This document shows positions 51,001 through 59,499 of a DNA stretch of 64,000 bases, one piece after another. The translations under genes were made by a program, and so were the position numbers. The first letter of the stretch is position 1. Every line of letters begins with the position of its first letter. The notes under the pieces were generated by a model. It made no database searches, was not told the origin of the DNA, and saw nothing but the letters and a program-made list of their open reading frames with translations. Source of the DNA: Pythium myriotylum (Eukaryota; Oomycota; Peronosporomycetes; Pythiales; Pythiaceae); the NCBI GenBank assembly GCA_023091665.1, contig JALJCQ010000011.1, forward strand, positions 372,001 to 436,000, in the 5' to 3' direction.

Positions 51001-52437
51001 ATCAAGCGGATCTTCGACGAGGCCGACACGCTGGAGGCCATCACGCCCTTCCGCGACCTCTACGCGTTCGAGCGAGCGTGGAGCATGGACGACATCCCCG
51101 TCGTGCCCGAGTGCATCCAGCAGGCCGGAGGCTCCCCGTCCGACACCGCCGCGCCCGAGCTGCCTCGCGTGCGCCAGTTCTCCGATCTGCGGGTCGGCTC
51201 GCGCGTGGATGGCGTCGGCTACCACGGCGAGTGGCATCCCGGGAGCGTCGTGGGCGTCTCGGACGGATCGCTCGTGTCGTCGCCTTCCACCGTGAGCAAC
51301 GGGCCGGCGTCGCGCGTGCTCGTTCACTTCGACGCGTTCAGCTCCAAGTGGGACAAGTGGTTCTCGACCGACGACTGGAGCGACGGCAAGCTCATGCGCG
51401 TGCACACGATGACCAAGCAGAGCGTCGAGGTCTTCGAGGTGCAGGTCGTCCACCGGCGCGTGGTCCCGGTGCAGAAGGCCTCGTACGTGCACAGCTACCC
51501 TCCCGCGAGCCAGGAGCCGGGCGTGCTCGAGGTCTTCGGCGTGCCCATGTTCGTCACGATCGGCTCGAACCGCAGCGCGTCGGATCTCCACGGCGCGATC
51601 CTGCTGCAGGCGTCTCGGTTCCTGCCCGAGTTCTCGCCGGAGTCCGCGGTGCCGTACGAGGCGTTCGTCGTGGACCTGGACGACGTCGGGTCGGTGCAGG
51701 GCGTGCCGCTGCCGCGCGACGCGTCGTGCGTGCTGCAGCACTTCGCGACGCAGAGCGTGGTCGTGCTCGACTGGCGGCTCGAGGCGTACGCCGAGTCGGA
51801 GCAGCAGCGCAGGGACCGCGTGCCCGAGGCGATGGCGGCGCTCGAGCGCGCCGAGAGCAGCGAGTCGGTGCTGAGCAACTCGACGTCGCTCACGGCGTGT
51901 CTCGACGCGCTCTTCCAGGCCGAGGAGATCTCGCTCGAGGACCGCTGGACGTGCGAGCGCTGCGGCCTCAAGCGCGCCGGCACGCGGCGCAGCGACGTCT
52001 GGCGCCTCCCGGACCTCGTCATGGTGCAGCTCAAGCGCTTCCAGTACCAGGAGAACGGCTTCCGCCAGAAAGTGCGCACCATGGTCGACTTTCCGCTGCG
52101 CGGACTCGACTTTTCGCGCTGGATGGGCCAGCGCGCGCGCGGCGGCGACGCATCGTGCGTCTACGACCTCTACGCCGTGGCCAACCACGTGGGCGGGCTC
52201 GCGCGCGGCCACTACACGGCCTACTGCCGCTACGACGCCGACTTCGAGGAGAGCGCGCGCGCGTTTGGGGACCGCCGCGCGTCCGCCGAGCTCGACTTCC
52301 GCGACGTCTGGTACCGCTTCGACGACGACAAGGTCGTGGAGATCGCGCCCGCCGACATCGCCACCGAGGCCGCCTACGTGCTCTTCTACAAGCGCCGCAA
52401 GCTCTCGCCGCACAACGTGCTCGCCTACGCCATGTGA
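48019..52437 (+). CDS. Large ubiquitin-specific protease (EF-hand, DUSP-like, USP with Tudor-like insert)
   Basis: 1,472 aa in one exon. An EF-hand-like segment (KRIFAVFDRNASGRVEFTEL, about 190-215) and a DUSP-like region (AWAAGDVAYVVESSWWNRWV) precede the USP catalytic core. The Cys box is GLINMGNTCFLNCAIQC with Cys716, followed by QESSQHDAHEFIVSLLDSLH. The CxxC zinc pairs are CSSC and CERCG. The His box is HVGGLARGHYTAYCRYD with His1398. The order resembles USP32/USP4-15 type deubiquitinases. Between the boxes, about 1,055-1,135, lies a Tudor/Agenet-like module (VGSRVDGVGYHGEWHPGSVV; HFDAFSSKWDKWF). The catalytic residues are intact, so it is probably an active deubiquitinase. Confidence 0.92.
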   Translation: MAAADMEARDGGGDVKKTERRPSSSVSRTHSQSRATMGRRLQQRLRGHAAREYVPSHTAADGVRRMQRLDAFSHAELLVLQALVAAVVDGGRREGESLLLSSHPFLTRQRETLASVLSAKQPVAKRLLDAVKTKYDERDGKLRKTLLADYPAWRKQFYERSVDRRLRLKRSGFGRLFPAVERMPQTVRKRIFAVFDRNASGRVEFTELCETLARCADRRVSMSHGIEWDEDERVAVVFEWFMEKHELKVTAHGLAHLEATLRSVEQFFELPQTSIPSKSELGGSQVATTKSLCDLLLRGQASVRFMDFYDRMIQIPQVLDVLMQPFDVLTPLIDESELLRDHEKAAWAAGDVAYVVESSWWNRWVEHVRARTTRSSQNDSSNQESSLSETRRSELGPITNLVLCVADSEAVLRPDLKVGEDFVLVPSPLWRKLRLLYGGGPELSRKIVEQKIVHASDQTDIDQIPGIESTDQEEGIVAVSDRLGVYLYPLVLCIRLMRTDTIQTILLFARQFMLPPTTKLKELLLRIGLSPGVNIQGVSFWMRRHRWDVWRRIECSLDAPRSSLELVGLKSGHELIIDFKPYGTGSTPHRSQPFVDNRFVLSLYQPVGNDFVCTEPGIECAMTSLSWNAHTVEPTDEAGNVYEKQDDEDDRGAELYTGGHTGLVTSAGFSVNMNEQFKFKKKPLPRLLQTMEGTNSGHAGGGGVRATGLINMGNTCFLNCAIQCIGHSPILREYFLSQRFLGDINKVNVLGTKGKIAGAYSRLLDALWSQLREPQSCFAPAGFRDEFARHRTQFQESSQHDAHEFIVSLLDSLHEDLNRKRGGRSERQSGSLLCMPFGGSRRGFDGDDDDSVATGALLPEEGSSTGSMSDEAAGSAAWQAHSRVNSSVVVDLFHGQMRSETVCSSCDERKATFDPFLFFSVPIPEPKFLRVEVKIILQVRSESDDGLSLKLFPPTRQGFWLPRNSKVTDLCEEIGQEYGIAAKRFVIVEVRRNRIKRIFDEADTLEAITPFRDLYAFERAWSMDDIPVVPECIQQAGGSPSDTAAPELPRVRQFSDLRVGSRVDGVGYHGEWHPGSVVGVSDGSLVSSPSTVSNGPASRVLVHFDAFSSKWDKWFSTDDWSDGKLMRVHTMTKQSVEVFEVQVVHRRVVPVQKASYVHSYPPASQEPGVLEVFGVPMFVTIGSNRSASDLHGAILLQASRFLPEFSPESAVPYEAFVVDLDDVGSVQGVPLPRDASCVLQHFATQSVVVLDWRLEAYAESEQQRRDRVPEAMAALERAESSESVLSNSTSLTACLDALFQAEEISLEDRWTCERCGLKRAGTRRSDVWRLPDLVMVQLKRFQYQENGFRQKVRTMVDFPLRGLDFSRWMGQRARGGDASCVYDLYAVANHVGGLARGHYTAYCRYDADFEESARAFGDRRASAELDFRDVWYRFDDDKVVEIAPADIATEAAYVLFYKRRKLSPHNVLAYAM

Positions 52438-53097
52438 AGCTAATAGGAATCGCAAATTTTGGGAAAACCCCCAAACAGTCGGGTCGGCTCTTGAGGCACA
52501 ACCAACGAACTTGACCGTGTTTTGGCAGTCGTACTTACGACGACGGTTCCGGTGCGCGTGGGAAAAGCCCGCTTGAAGCTTCCTCGCCCCGCCCCCTAAC
52601 CGCCACTTCGTCGTCGTCCATTTTTTCAGTCGCGTCGACATCGTTCGTGCCACAGGTTTTGCTGCCAACTGGAGGGGTAGGGGTGACGTTGCCGGCGGGA
52701 TTTGCTCCAGCTCTCATTTCGCAACCGCTTGCTGTGTTTGAGGCGTTCTTCCGTCAGCGCAGTGACGAGCTGAACACCAGGCCCCGAGATCACGCCGGTC
52801 TCACGCGTCTGGGCCGCAGGTCATCATCATCATGCGTCTAATAAGAACGCTGCTGGCGCCGCGAGAGATTCTTGCCAATCGCGAACAGAGCGAATCTGCG
52901 ACGGTCGGCTCGGCCATCCTCGTGTCTTTTTAGTCGGGTCGGGTCACGAAGGGACTTGACACGTATCTTCTCAAAGAATTCGTGGATGTTCTTTAGCCAG
53001 TCACTCTACTCGTAAGCAACTCAACAGGAATGGTACAGTAGTAGGGGATAATTTGGAACATGAAGCCTCTCGTCGTCGAAGTCTGACGACGCACGCG
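52438..53097. other. Intergenic region
   Basis: 660 bp between the USP stop and the 3' end of a zinc-repeat gene on the other strand. No gene, RNA or repeat recognised. Confidence 0.5.
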
Positions 53098-53979
53098 TCA
53101 GTTGGGACGCGTGGCAGGATGGCCGCCGTAGTGGTCGGCGCAGCAGTTGTCTGTCCGCTCGGACGCCGGGCGCTTGCAGCCTTCGACGACGCAACGCTTG
53201 CCTGGATGCACATCGAGTGAGCTCCTCGGCAAACGGTACCTTCCATACCAGGGAGACCCGCACCTCCTCCGTGAGCCCAGCACTTGCCGTGGGAGACGGC
53301 GATCTTGGTGCACCCGTCGTCTTTGCAGCGCGTGCCGCCGCCGTGGGACCAGCAGATGCCCCGCGACTTGGCGCGCTTGGTGCAGCCCTCGATCTTACAA
53401 ATCGTGTACCCACCTGTTCCACACGTACACGTGTCCGGTGAGGCGACGACTCTCCGCGACAACCACAGAGGCGGGAAGAGATGCGCACGCACCGTGTTTC
53501 CAGCAGAGGCCTCGGTTCTGCGCGCGGCAATTGCAGTCCTCGACGCTGCACCGTTTCCCACCCTAATCGCCCACGGCGCACGCGGTCAGTTGACGCTCAG
53601 GCTCGAGCGCATGGTAGGGTCCCATTCATTCACTCACCCCGTGGCGGATGCAGAGCCCGTGGTCGACGACGTACTTTTGGCAGCCGGACTCCTTGCAGAT
53701 GCGCGCCTTGCGCTTCTTGGTCTTGCGGGCGGCGTGCTCGTTCGCGGCGGCGTCCTGCGGCTGCGGCTCGGCCCAGAGTCCAGCGTGGCGGCGGCGGCTC
53801 TCGCGCTCGTGCTCGCTCTGCGTCTCGCTCTCGTCGCCGTCGCGCTCGTCGTCGCTCTGCCGCGCGAGCAGGAAGCCGATCGAGTTCTTGGCGGGCGCGC
53901 CGCGCGCCTCGGGGTCGCGCGCGTCGTCCTCGGCCGCGCTCATGAGGTCGCGCAGCGACATGCCGCGCGTGGAGCTCAT
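53098..53979 (-). CDS. C/H-G-G zinc-repeat protein A (WRKY19-like repeats)
   Basis: Four exons (53638-53979, 53493-53562, 53264-53413, 53098-53201) with 62-79 bp introns give 221 aa. The N-terminus is acidic and disordered (MSLRDLMSAAEDDARD), then a basic KKRKARIC start leads into five repeats of the form C-x4-C-x(9-10)-C-x3-H-G: CKESGCQKYVVDHGLCIRHG, CSVEDCNCRAQNRGLCWKHG, CKIEGCTKRAKSRGICWSHG, CKDDGCTKIAVSHGKCWAHG and a divergent last one CVVEGCKRPASERTDNCC. Similar repeats occur in stramenopile proteins often auto-named WRKY transcription factor 19-like; no WRKY domain is present. Zinc-binding, probably nuclear; function unknown. All three introns fall within the H-G-G codons between repeats. 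Confidence 0.82.
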
Positions 53980-54930
53980 GGCGTCGAGCGCGCGCGTCCG
54001 GTTGTGGGCGAGCTGTAGCGGTAGTCGTACGGCGTAGAGTCCGGGGGACGGCCGTGCCGGCGCCAACCCGACCGGAGTGATGGTCGCCGGCCGCCAGCTG
54101 TTGCCCATTCGGGGAGATTGGTCACGCGGGAGAACCAAAGAAACGCGGCCAGCCAGTCAGGCACCGGGCCGACCAACTCGCGCGAGCATGCGTTTTCACA
54201 GGACGGATCGCCTCCACGAGGCCGACGCCGCCGCCCGCCCCACAGGATGTGGATAAGGTTGCAGAGGGAACTGGACAAAAGGTCGCGCAGCTGATCTGGT
54301 TCTCAGCGTTGTATTCCCAGGGTGGTGGTGTCGTTGAAGTGACGCGCCATTCATAGTTGATAAAGGATGGTTCGCCAAGGGCTAGGGTTTCCCAGTTTGG
54401 TCCTTCTTTAGCAGAAAGAAAAAGACCACACATCGGATGGTTACGGGTCGGGTTATTCGCGATAACTCACCTCGGCTTGCGCAACCCGCCGCGACTGGCT
54501 GGAAGCTCCCGCGCCGATCTCCATCCGCGCGGGAGGAAGGACGGGATCGTGATCACGCTCGGGGGCTCGATCATGATCAAGAGAGAACCGGAATTCAATT
54601 ATTTTTCTAGCTGTGCGAAAGATGGCTCTTCGATGCTTGAACCACTGCGGGCGTAATGCGGGTGGGCGTGGCGAGCTGAAATGCGACGGGCCGGCGTCGG
54701 GCCCCGGCACAGCCGCTCGGTGTTAAGGAGGATTTTCGTGTTGCGTGATCGGCCCTCGTGTCGTCACGCAGGAATTGGCGGACTCGCGTGAAGACGGCAC
54801 GGTCGGAGAACCCGACAGCGTTGCAAGCACCAGCCGCAGAGCCGGACAATTCCCGTGGTATAGAGATCACGTGGTGTATTGTGAATATAATATAGAGATG
54901 CGAAGTAAACACGAGATCGGGCCAAGCTCT
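53980..54930. other. Intergenic region between zinc-repeat genes
   Basis: 951 bp: promoter of zinc-repeat gene A and 3' flank of gene B. Short frames only. A TGATCACG/TCATGATC-rich palindromic patch lies at about 54548-54578. Nothing else recognised. Confidence 0.5.
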
Positions 54931-56072
54931 TCACGCACTGTCCTCGAAACTCCCATTGTCCTCCATCGCAAAATGCTCGTTGCAGTAGTTGTTGGTGCGC
55001 TCGGACGCCGGCTTCCGGCATTTGCCAAAGACACAACGCTTGCCTAAAGAAGAATGGCGGGTGAGCCCAGTGCCGATACGAGTGGTGACGAAAAAACCAA
55101 AGAAAAATACAACTCACCTCCGCCGTGGGCCCAGCAAAGCCCGTTCGAGACGGCAATCTTGGAGCAGTCATCTCTCTTGCAGCGGGTGCCTCCGCCGTGC
55201 GACCAACAAATGCCGCGCGACTTTGCCCGTTTCGAGCATCCTTCTACTTTACAGATCGTGAAACCCCCGTGCTTCCAACAGAGACCTCGGTTTTGAGCTC
55301 GGCAGTCGCAGCCGTCAATATAGCAACGTTTTCCTCCCTGATCACAACAATGAATGCGAATATTAGTGAGGGTCCAGTATGGGAAGTGAGATTGCGTCCT
55401 ACGAACCCCGTGACGAATGCAGAGTCCGTGGTCCACGACATATTTTGTGCATCCTTCCGTGGTGCAAATCCGGGCTTTGCGTTTCTTCTTTTCGATCGGC
55501 GCGGCCGCATCGAGGAGGTGGGTCGCGTTTTGCGTAGAGACGCTCGCGTGACGAAGTGCAGACGGGGAAGAATGCGAGGCGTGCGTCAACGGTGTCAGCG
55601 AGCCGTCGGACGCGATCGAGTCGCGGATGGGGTCGTGGATATAGTCGTGCTGCCTTGGCGAGTCGTAGTACCGGTCGCTCGAGGGCATGCGATGGGCAAC
55701 GGGGCGCGAGGCGTGTGTCGGCGTGCGCGAGTCTCCGAGAATGAAGCCAAGAGAGCCCTTGCCAGGTGGTCGGAGGGTGGTAATTTCGTCGGGTTGCGAT
55801 CTGTAGGCGCCGTGTACTGGGCTCACCTCGGCAGTCGGCATGACGCGCACGTGGCTCTGCGCGCGGAGCATGGTGGGCAGCGCCGGCAGCGGCGAGTAGG
55901 CTCGGTCGTCGAGGTGGAAGCGTCGGCCGGGGAAGATGGGTTCGGTCCTCGTCGCGCGTGGCTCGGGGCGGGCGTAGGGCGTCGCGGTGGAGCGGAGCGC
56001 GACTCCCTGGCGGCGGTGCAGCGGCGCGTGGAAGACCATGTTGGTCTCTCGGAAGGAGAAGGGCGAGTCCAT
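54931..56072 (-). CDS. C/H-G-G zinc-repeat protein B (WRKY19-like repeats)
   Basis: Three exons (55407-56072, 55118-55337, 54931-55043) with 69- and 74-bp introns give 332 aa. The 69-bp intron is a multiple of three without stops, so the frame also reads through it; the HGG junction and internal CTAAT branch-like site favour splicing. A long disordered Pro/Arg/Ser N-terminus precedes five repeats: CTTEGCTKYVVDHGLCIRHG, CYIDGCDCRAQNRGLCWKHG, CKVEGCSKRAKSRGICWSHG, CKRDDCSKIAVSNGLCWAHG and the divergent CVFGKCRKPASERTNNYC. It is a close tandem paralogue of gene A, but lacks the intron between repeats 2 and 3. Probably a zinc-dependent nucleic-acid or protein binder. Confidence 0.82.
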
Positions 56073-56644
56073 GGCGCTAGTCGACGGGCGTTCGTGAGTG
56101 TCTTCGGCGTTCGGTGCCGAAAGCCGAAATGGGCGCTCGGTGGCTCGTGTTTCCAGGGGCGGAGGGGGGAGCGGAGCGGAGGGGAGGAGGAGAGGAGAGG
56201 AGAGGAGCGGAGGGGGGAGGAGGCGGCGGAGGGTTCGTCTGGGTGCCAGGAGGTTTCACGTTGGTAATTTTAACCTCGCGGGTGTCGGCCACGTTATAAG
56301 TGCAGAGCGAGCCTGGCCGGCGTCCGCCACTTCCGAGGGGTTTTTTTGTTCTCCGCGTTCTGACCCTTTCGCAAAAAACGCCAACGACAAAACAAACAAC
56401 CAACAAAAACCAAACAAAAAACAAAAAAAAGCGCGTACCGTATTTTCTGCCACGCCAATGGTATTGCACTGCCTGGTTTCCTCATTTATTTCTGGACACA
56501 CGGGCGGGATCCATGTGGACCCAATTTCCAGAACCCGTCGTAACCCTTTCGTGCATTTCCAAAACAAGGTGAGACGCGAAAAGGCACGAAGAGCTCCTCA
56601 CGAGGCGCCGCCGCCGCGATTCCTCGGCGATTCCTCGAGAGAGC
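56073..56644. other. Divergent promoter region
   Basis: 572 bp between zinc-repeat gene B and the membrane-protein gene. It contains a purine-rich GGAGGAGAGGAGAGG tract (about 56160-56235) and an A/C-rich tract (about 56380-56430). GCATTTC at about 56553-56559, 85 bp before the downstream ATG, resembles an initiator. Confidence 0.5.
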
Positions 56645-58642
56645 ATGGCGCGCGCGCTCGCTGTCGCGCTGCGTCTCGCCGCGCTGGCCGCGCTCGTGCT
56701 GCTCGACGCGCGCGACTTGCACTTCAAGTGGCGCTGGCTCGGCGCGCGCGACGCCTTCCGCGTTTCGACCTCGAGCGTCGAGCGACTCGAGCCGAGCGCG
56801 GCGCTGCGGCTCGTCGCGCCCGCCGACGCCGCCGAGGCCGAGATCGTCCAGCGCGCGAGCGGGTGGAGCTCGTTTCTACAGGCGTGCGACGCGCTCGAAG
56901 GGTTTCAGAGCAAGTACTTTTTCCACGCACGACTCCGGAACTGCACGGTCGGAGGCAACGCCGAGACCAGCCGGGCCGTTGTTGCTCATCTCATCGTGAG
57001 CAGCGGCGTGCGCGCCGATTCCATGGCGTGGGTCGCCTGCCAGCTCCTTTACATGCACCGTCGGCCGCCGTTATGCCACGAGAACATTGTCCTCGAGTTT
57101 CTCCGGCGGTATGCGATGGAGTACCCACGAGGTATCCACCGAGGCATGCTCTTTCCACCCATGTCAGATGCGGAAGCCGAGGCGCTCCAGCTGCTCGATG
57201 TGATCAGTAAGAGCGCGCCGCTGTCGTCAGTCGTGTGTGTTGAAGGCTTTGAGTTCGCGGGGTCGAAACGAGAAACCCTCGCGACGCTCTTCGCGTGTGC
57301 CAGTCCGACCGCGTTCCAAGTCGCGTTCATTGGTCGCCACGGCTCGAGCTTCGCGACGCTACACCGCCCAATGGCCTGGCTCACTGTCCACGACCTCAAT
57401 CTCGCCGGCATGCACTTCGTCGTCCGTCAGAACGCGATCAGCACCTTCTCTGTCACAGGCTCGAACGCGGAGCTGACGTCGCTGACGCTCGTGCACGAGT
57501 CCGCGGTCAACCTGAGCTCCTCGGGGGTGCTGTATCGTTTGCTGCTCGTCACCGACCTGCTCCTCTTGGTCGCTCACTCTCTCAGCGCCTTGGAGCTGGC
57601 GAGCCTCGTGCTCTGGCGCAGTGAGCGCCTCAAGCGCAGCGGCGGCGACGTCGGCAAGCTCTCCACGGGCTTCTTCGCCATCTCGCTCTACCGCAGCTCG
57701 CCGGTCGTCGTGCTCTCGATCGCCTCGCAAATCGTCTCGTGGATCTTGGTGCTCCCTCTGAGCGTCATCTTGTCGTGGAGCGACTCGCCGGCCAGCTGGC
57801 TCCACGCCTCGATGACGATCGTTCGCGTGTGGACGCTCGTGCTGCTGTCTCTGCGAGCTCTCTGGCACTGGTTCGTCACTGTGAACGAGGCAGCTGCGTA
57901 CCGGATCCTCCGCTTCACTTATGTGTCTCCGTTCGAAGTGATCGCGGTCGCTGCTGCCTCCTTACTGGCCCTACGCCCGCAGCTCATGAGCATCCGCGAG
58001 AAAAAGTACAACCTAGACAAACAGCGTCTCGTCGATACGACGACGTTCGCCAACGTCGCGGTCGTGAGCAACGCCTACCACGACGAGCAGGACTTCTTCC
58101 CGCTCGCGAGCCGGGCCTCAGCTGTCTCTCTGCTCTACGTGCCGCTCGCGCAGGTGCTGGCCCTCTCGATCCTGGCTCTCGCCTGCCTCCTCGTCTGTCG
58201 CTTCGTCTACTTCAAGCGCAAGTCGACAACTGACGAGTTTGCAGCCATGAGCGAGAATCGCCCGTCGTCGCCGCACGCTGCTGCTGCCGCCGGCGGCCCC
58301 TATGCTCGCCTGCCGGCCGAAGAGCTGCTCGCGACCCCTATCCGCGCCGAGCAGCTCGTGCGGGGGCGTCTCTCGCTCGAGACCGCGTCGCCGAGCCAGA
58401 AGTGGCTGCGCGCCGAGCAGTACTTGGAGCACGGCGTCGTGCTCGAAGCCGGCCGGTTCCTGCGCACGCGGCAGGGCTTCCTGGGCGTGGCGAGGCCCAA
58501 GATCCGCATCGACGACGACCACGACGCGGTCGGCGGCCACGGCCACCTCGACGACGACCAGACCAAGCACGAGAGCGACGCCGCGGCCGACTCGCCCACC
58601 AAGAAGCGCCGCATGTCGGCCCACATCCCGTCGCTGCGGTGA
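56645..58642 (+). CDS. Multi-pass membrane protein, unknown (oomycete type)
   Basis: 665 aa in one exon. An N-terminal signal anchor (MARALAVALRLAALAALVLL) is followed by an about 270-residue extracellular or lumenal region with several Cys. At least six hydrophobic segments follow between about residues 295 and 520 (LLLVTDLLLLVAHSLSALEL; VVVLSIASQIVSWILVLPLS; VWTLVLLSLRALWHWFV; PFEVIAVAAASLLAL; VPLAQVLALSILALACLLVC). The hydrophilic C-terminal tail of about 140 residues ends in acidic/His and Lys/Arg clusters (TKKRRMSAHIPSLR). I recognise no named family; the layout recalls large families of uncharacterised oomycete membrane proteins. A sensor or transporter role would be a guess. Confidence 0.75.
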   Translation: MARALAVALRLAALAALVLLDARDLHFKWRWLGARDAFRVSTSSVERLEPSAALRLVAPADAAEAEIVQRASGWSSFLQACDALEGFQSKYFFHARLRNCTVGGNAETSRAVVAHLIVSSGVRADSMAWVACQLLYMHRRPPLCHENIVLEFLRRYAMEYPRGIHRGMLFPPMSDAEAEALQLLDVISKSAPLSSVVCVEGFEFAGSKRETLATLFACASPTAFQVAFIGRHGSSFATLHRPMAWLTVHDLNLAGMHFVVRQNAISTFSVTGSNAELTSLTLVHESAVNLSSSGVLYRLLLVTDLLLLVAHSLSALELASLVLWRSERLKRSGGDVGKLSTGFFAISLYRSSPVVVLSIASQIVSWILVLPLSVILSWSDSPASWLHASMTIVRVWTLVLLSLRALWHWFVTVNEAAAYRILRFTYVSPFEVIAVAAASLLALRPQLMSIREKKYNLDKQRLVDTTTFANVAVVSNAYHDEQDFFPLASRASAVSLLYVPLAQVLALSILALACLLVCRFVYFKRKSTTDEFAAMSENRPSSPHAAAAAGGPYARLPAEELLATPIRAEQLVRGRLSLETASPSQKWLRAEQYLEHGVVLEAGRFLRTRQGFLGVARPKIRIDDDHDAVGGHGHLDDDQTKHESDAAADSPTKKRRMSAHIPSLR

Positions 58643-58802
58643 GCAGCGGCGGCGGCTTTTCTTCACACGTCACAGATTTGTCAGCTCTACAATAATGCTC
58701 TACTCAAAAAGATACTATGTTGCGAATCAACAACATACTAGCTCTTCGCGTGCCATTCGTGCACCATAAGCCCTCCCCACGTTGAAGTCCGGAATATGGA
58801 AA

Positions 58803-59396
58803 ATGAGCTCCTCGCTGGATCCGTCGCTGCTGCGCGTGCTCGAGCTCTCGCGCGCGCTGCACCGCGCGGTCGACGTCGCGCGTCTCAAGCGCACGCGCCG
58901 CGTCTTCCGCGCGTCCATCGCCGGCGCGTTCGGCGTCGAAGGCGGCTTCTCGCTCACGCGCGACGAGCTCGAGTGCGTGCTCGAGTATCCTCCAGCAGCC
59001 CACGTCGACTTCCTCATGACGGCCTTCCGCACGACGGCGCCGAGCGAGACCAGAGGCGAGCGCATCGACTTGCTCACGCTGCTGGCCGCGTGCACGTGTC
59101 TCGCGCGCGGCGCGCTCGAGGCCAAGGCCAGATTCCTCTTCTCGCTCGTGGACTTTGACGTCGAGGACGAGATCGTCGAGGACGAACTCGCAATGGTCAT
59201 CGCGCTCTGCAGTGACGGACTGAGGCGGCTGGGGATCGTGGCCACAGAGCTGAGCGATGTCGACGCGCGCGCGCTCGCGTGCGAGGCATTCGATTTCGTG
59301 GAGATCGACGACGGCGGCAAGATGAACCTCGCGCAGTTCGTGCGGTGGCTAGTGTCCCACTGGCGCCCGGCCGCGCTCTTCGACCGCATTCAGTAG
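58803..59396 (+). CDS. EF-hand/calcineurin-B-like protein
   Basis: 197 aa from the ATG at 58803; an ATG at 58796 is out of frame. The helical arrangement resembles neuronal-calcium-sensor/calcineurin-B-like four-EF-hand proteins: RVFRASIAGAFGVEGGFS; RFLFSLVDFDVEDEIVEDEL (EF-3 position); EAFDFVEIDDGGKMNLAQFV (EF-4 position). Only the loops DFDVEDEIVEDE and VEIDDGGKMNLAQ retain most acidic positions, and neither is a perfect canonical loop, so calcium binding may be weak. The C-terminus keeps the hydrophobic target-binding pattern (FVRWLVSHW). The product may regulate a kinase or phosphatase. Confidence 0.65.
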   Translation: MSSSLDPSLLRVLELSRALHRAVDVARLKRTRRVFRASIAGAFGVEGGFSLTRDELECVLEYPPAAHVDFLMTAFRTTAPSETRGERIDLLTLLAACTCLARGALEAKARFLFSLVDFDVEDEIVEDELAMVIALCSDGLRRLGIVATELSDVDARALACEAFDFVEIDDGGKMNLAQFVRWLVSHWRPAALFDRIQ

Positions 59397-59499
59397 GTGA
59401 CTTCGTATGGTCTTGTCTGTGCTAAAGGACGCGCTGACGTGTTGGTTCGTGTGGATGTATATGAAAGGACCCTTTTCTTGATCTCGACGGTAGTGGATC

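Noticed and set aside
50446..52668. 740-codon minus-strand frame opposite the USP gene
   Set aside because: His/Arg/Ala-rich shadow of a GC3-rich coding region; it has no recognisable domain, whereas the plus strand encodes complete USP motifs.
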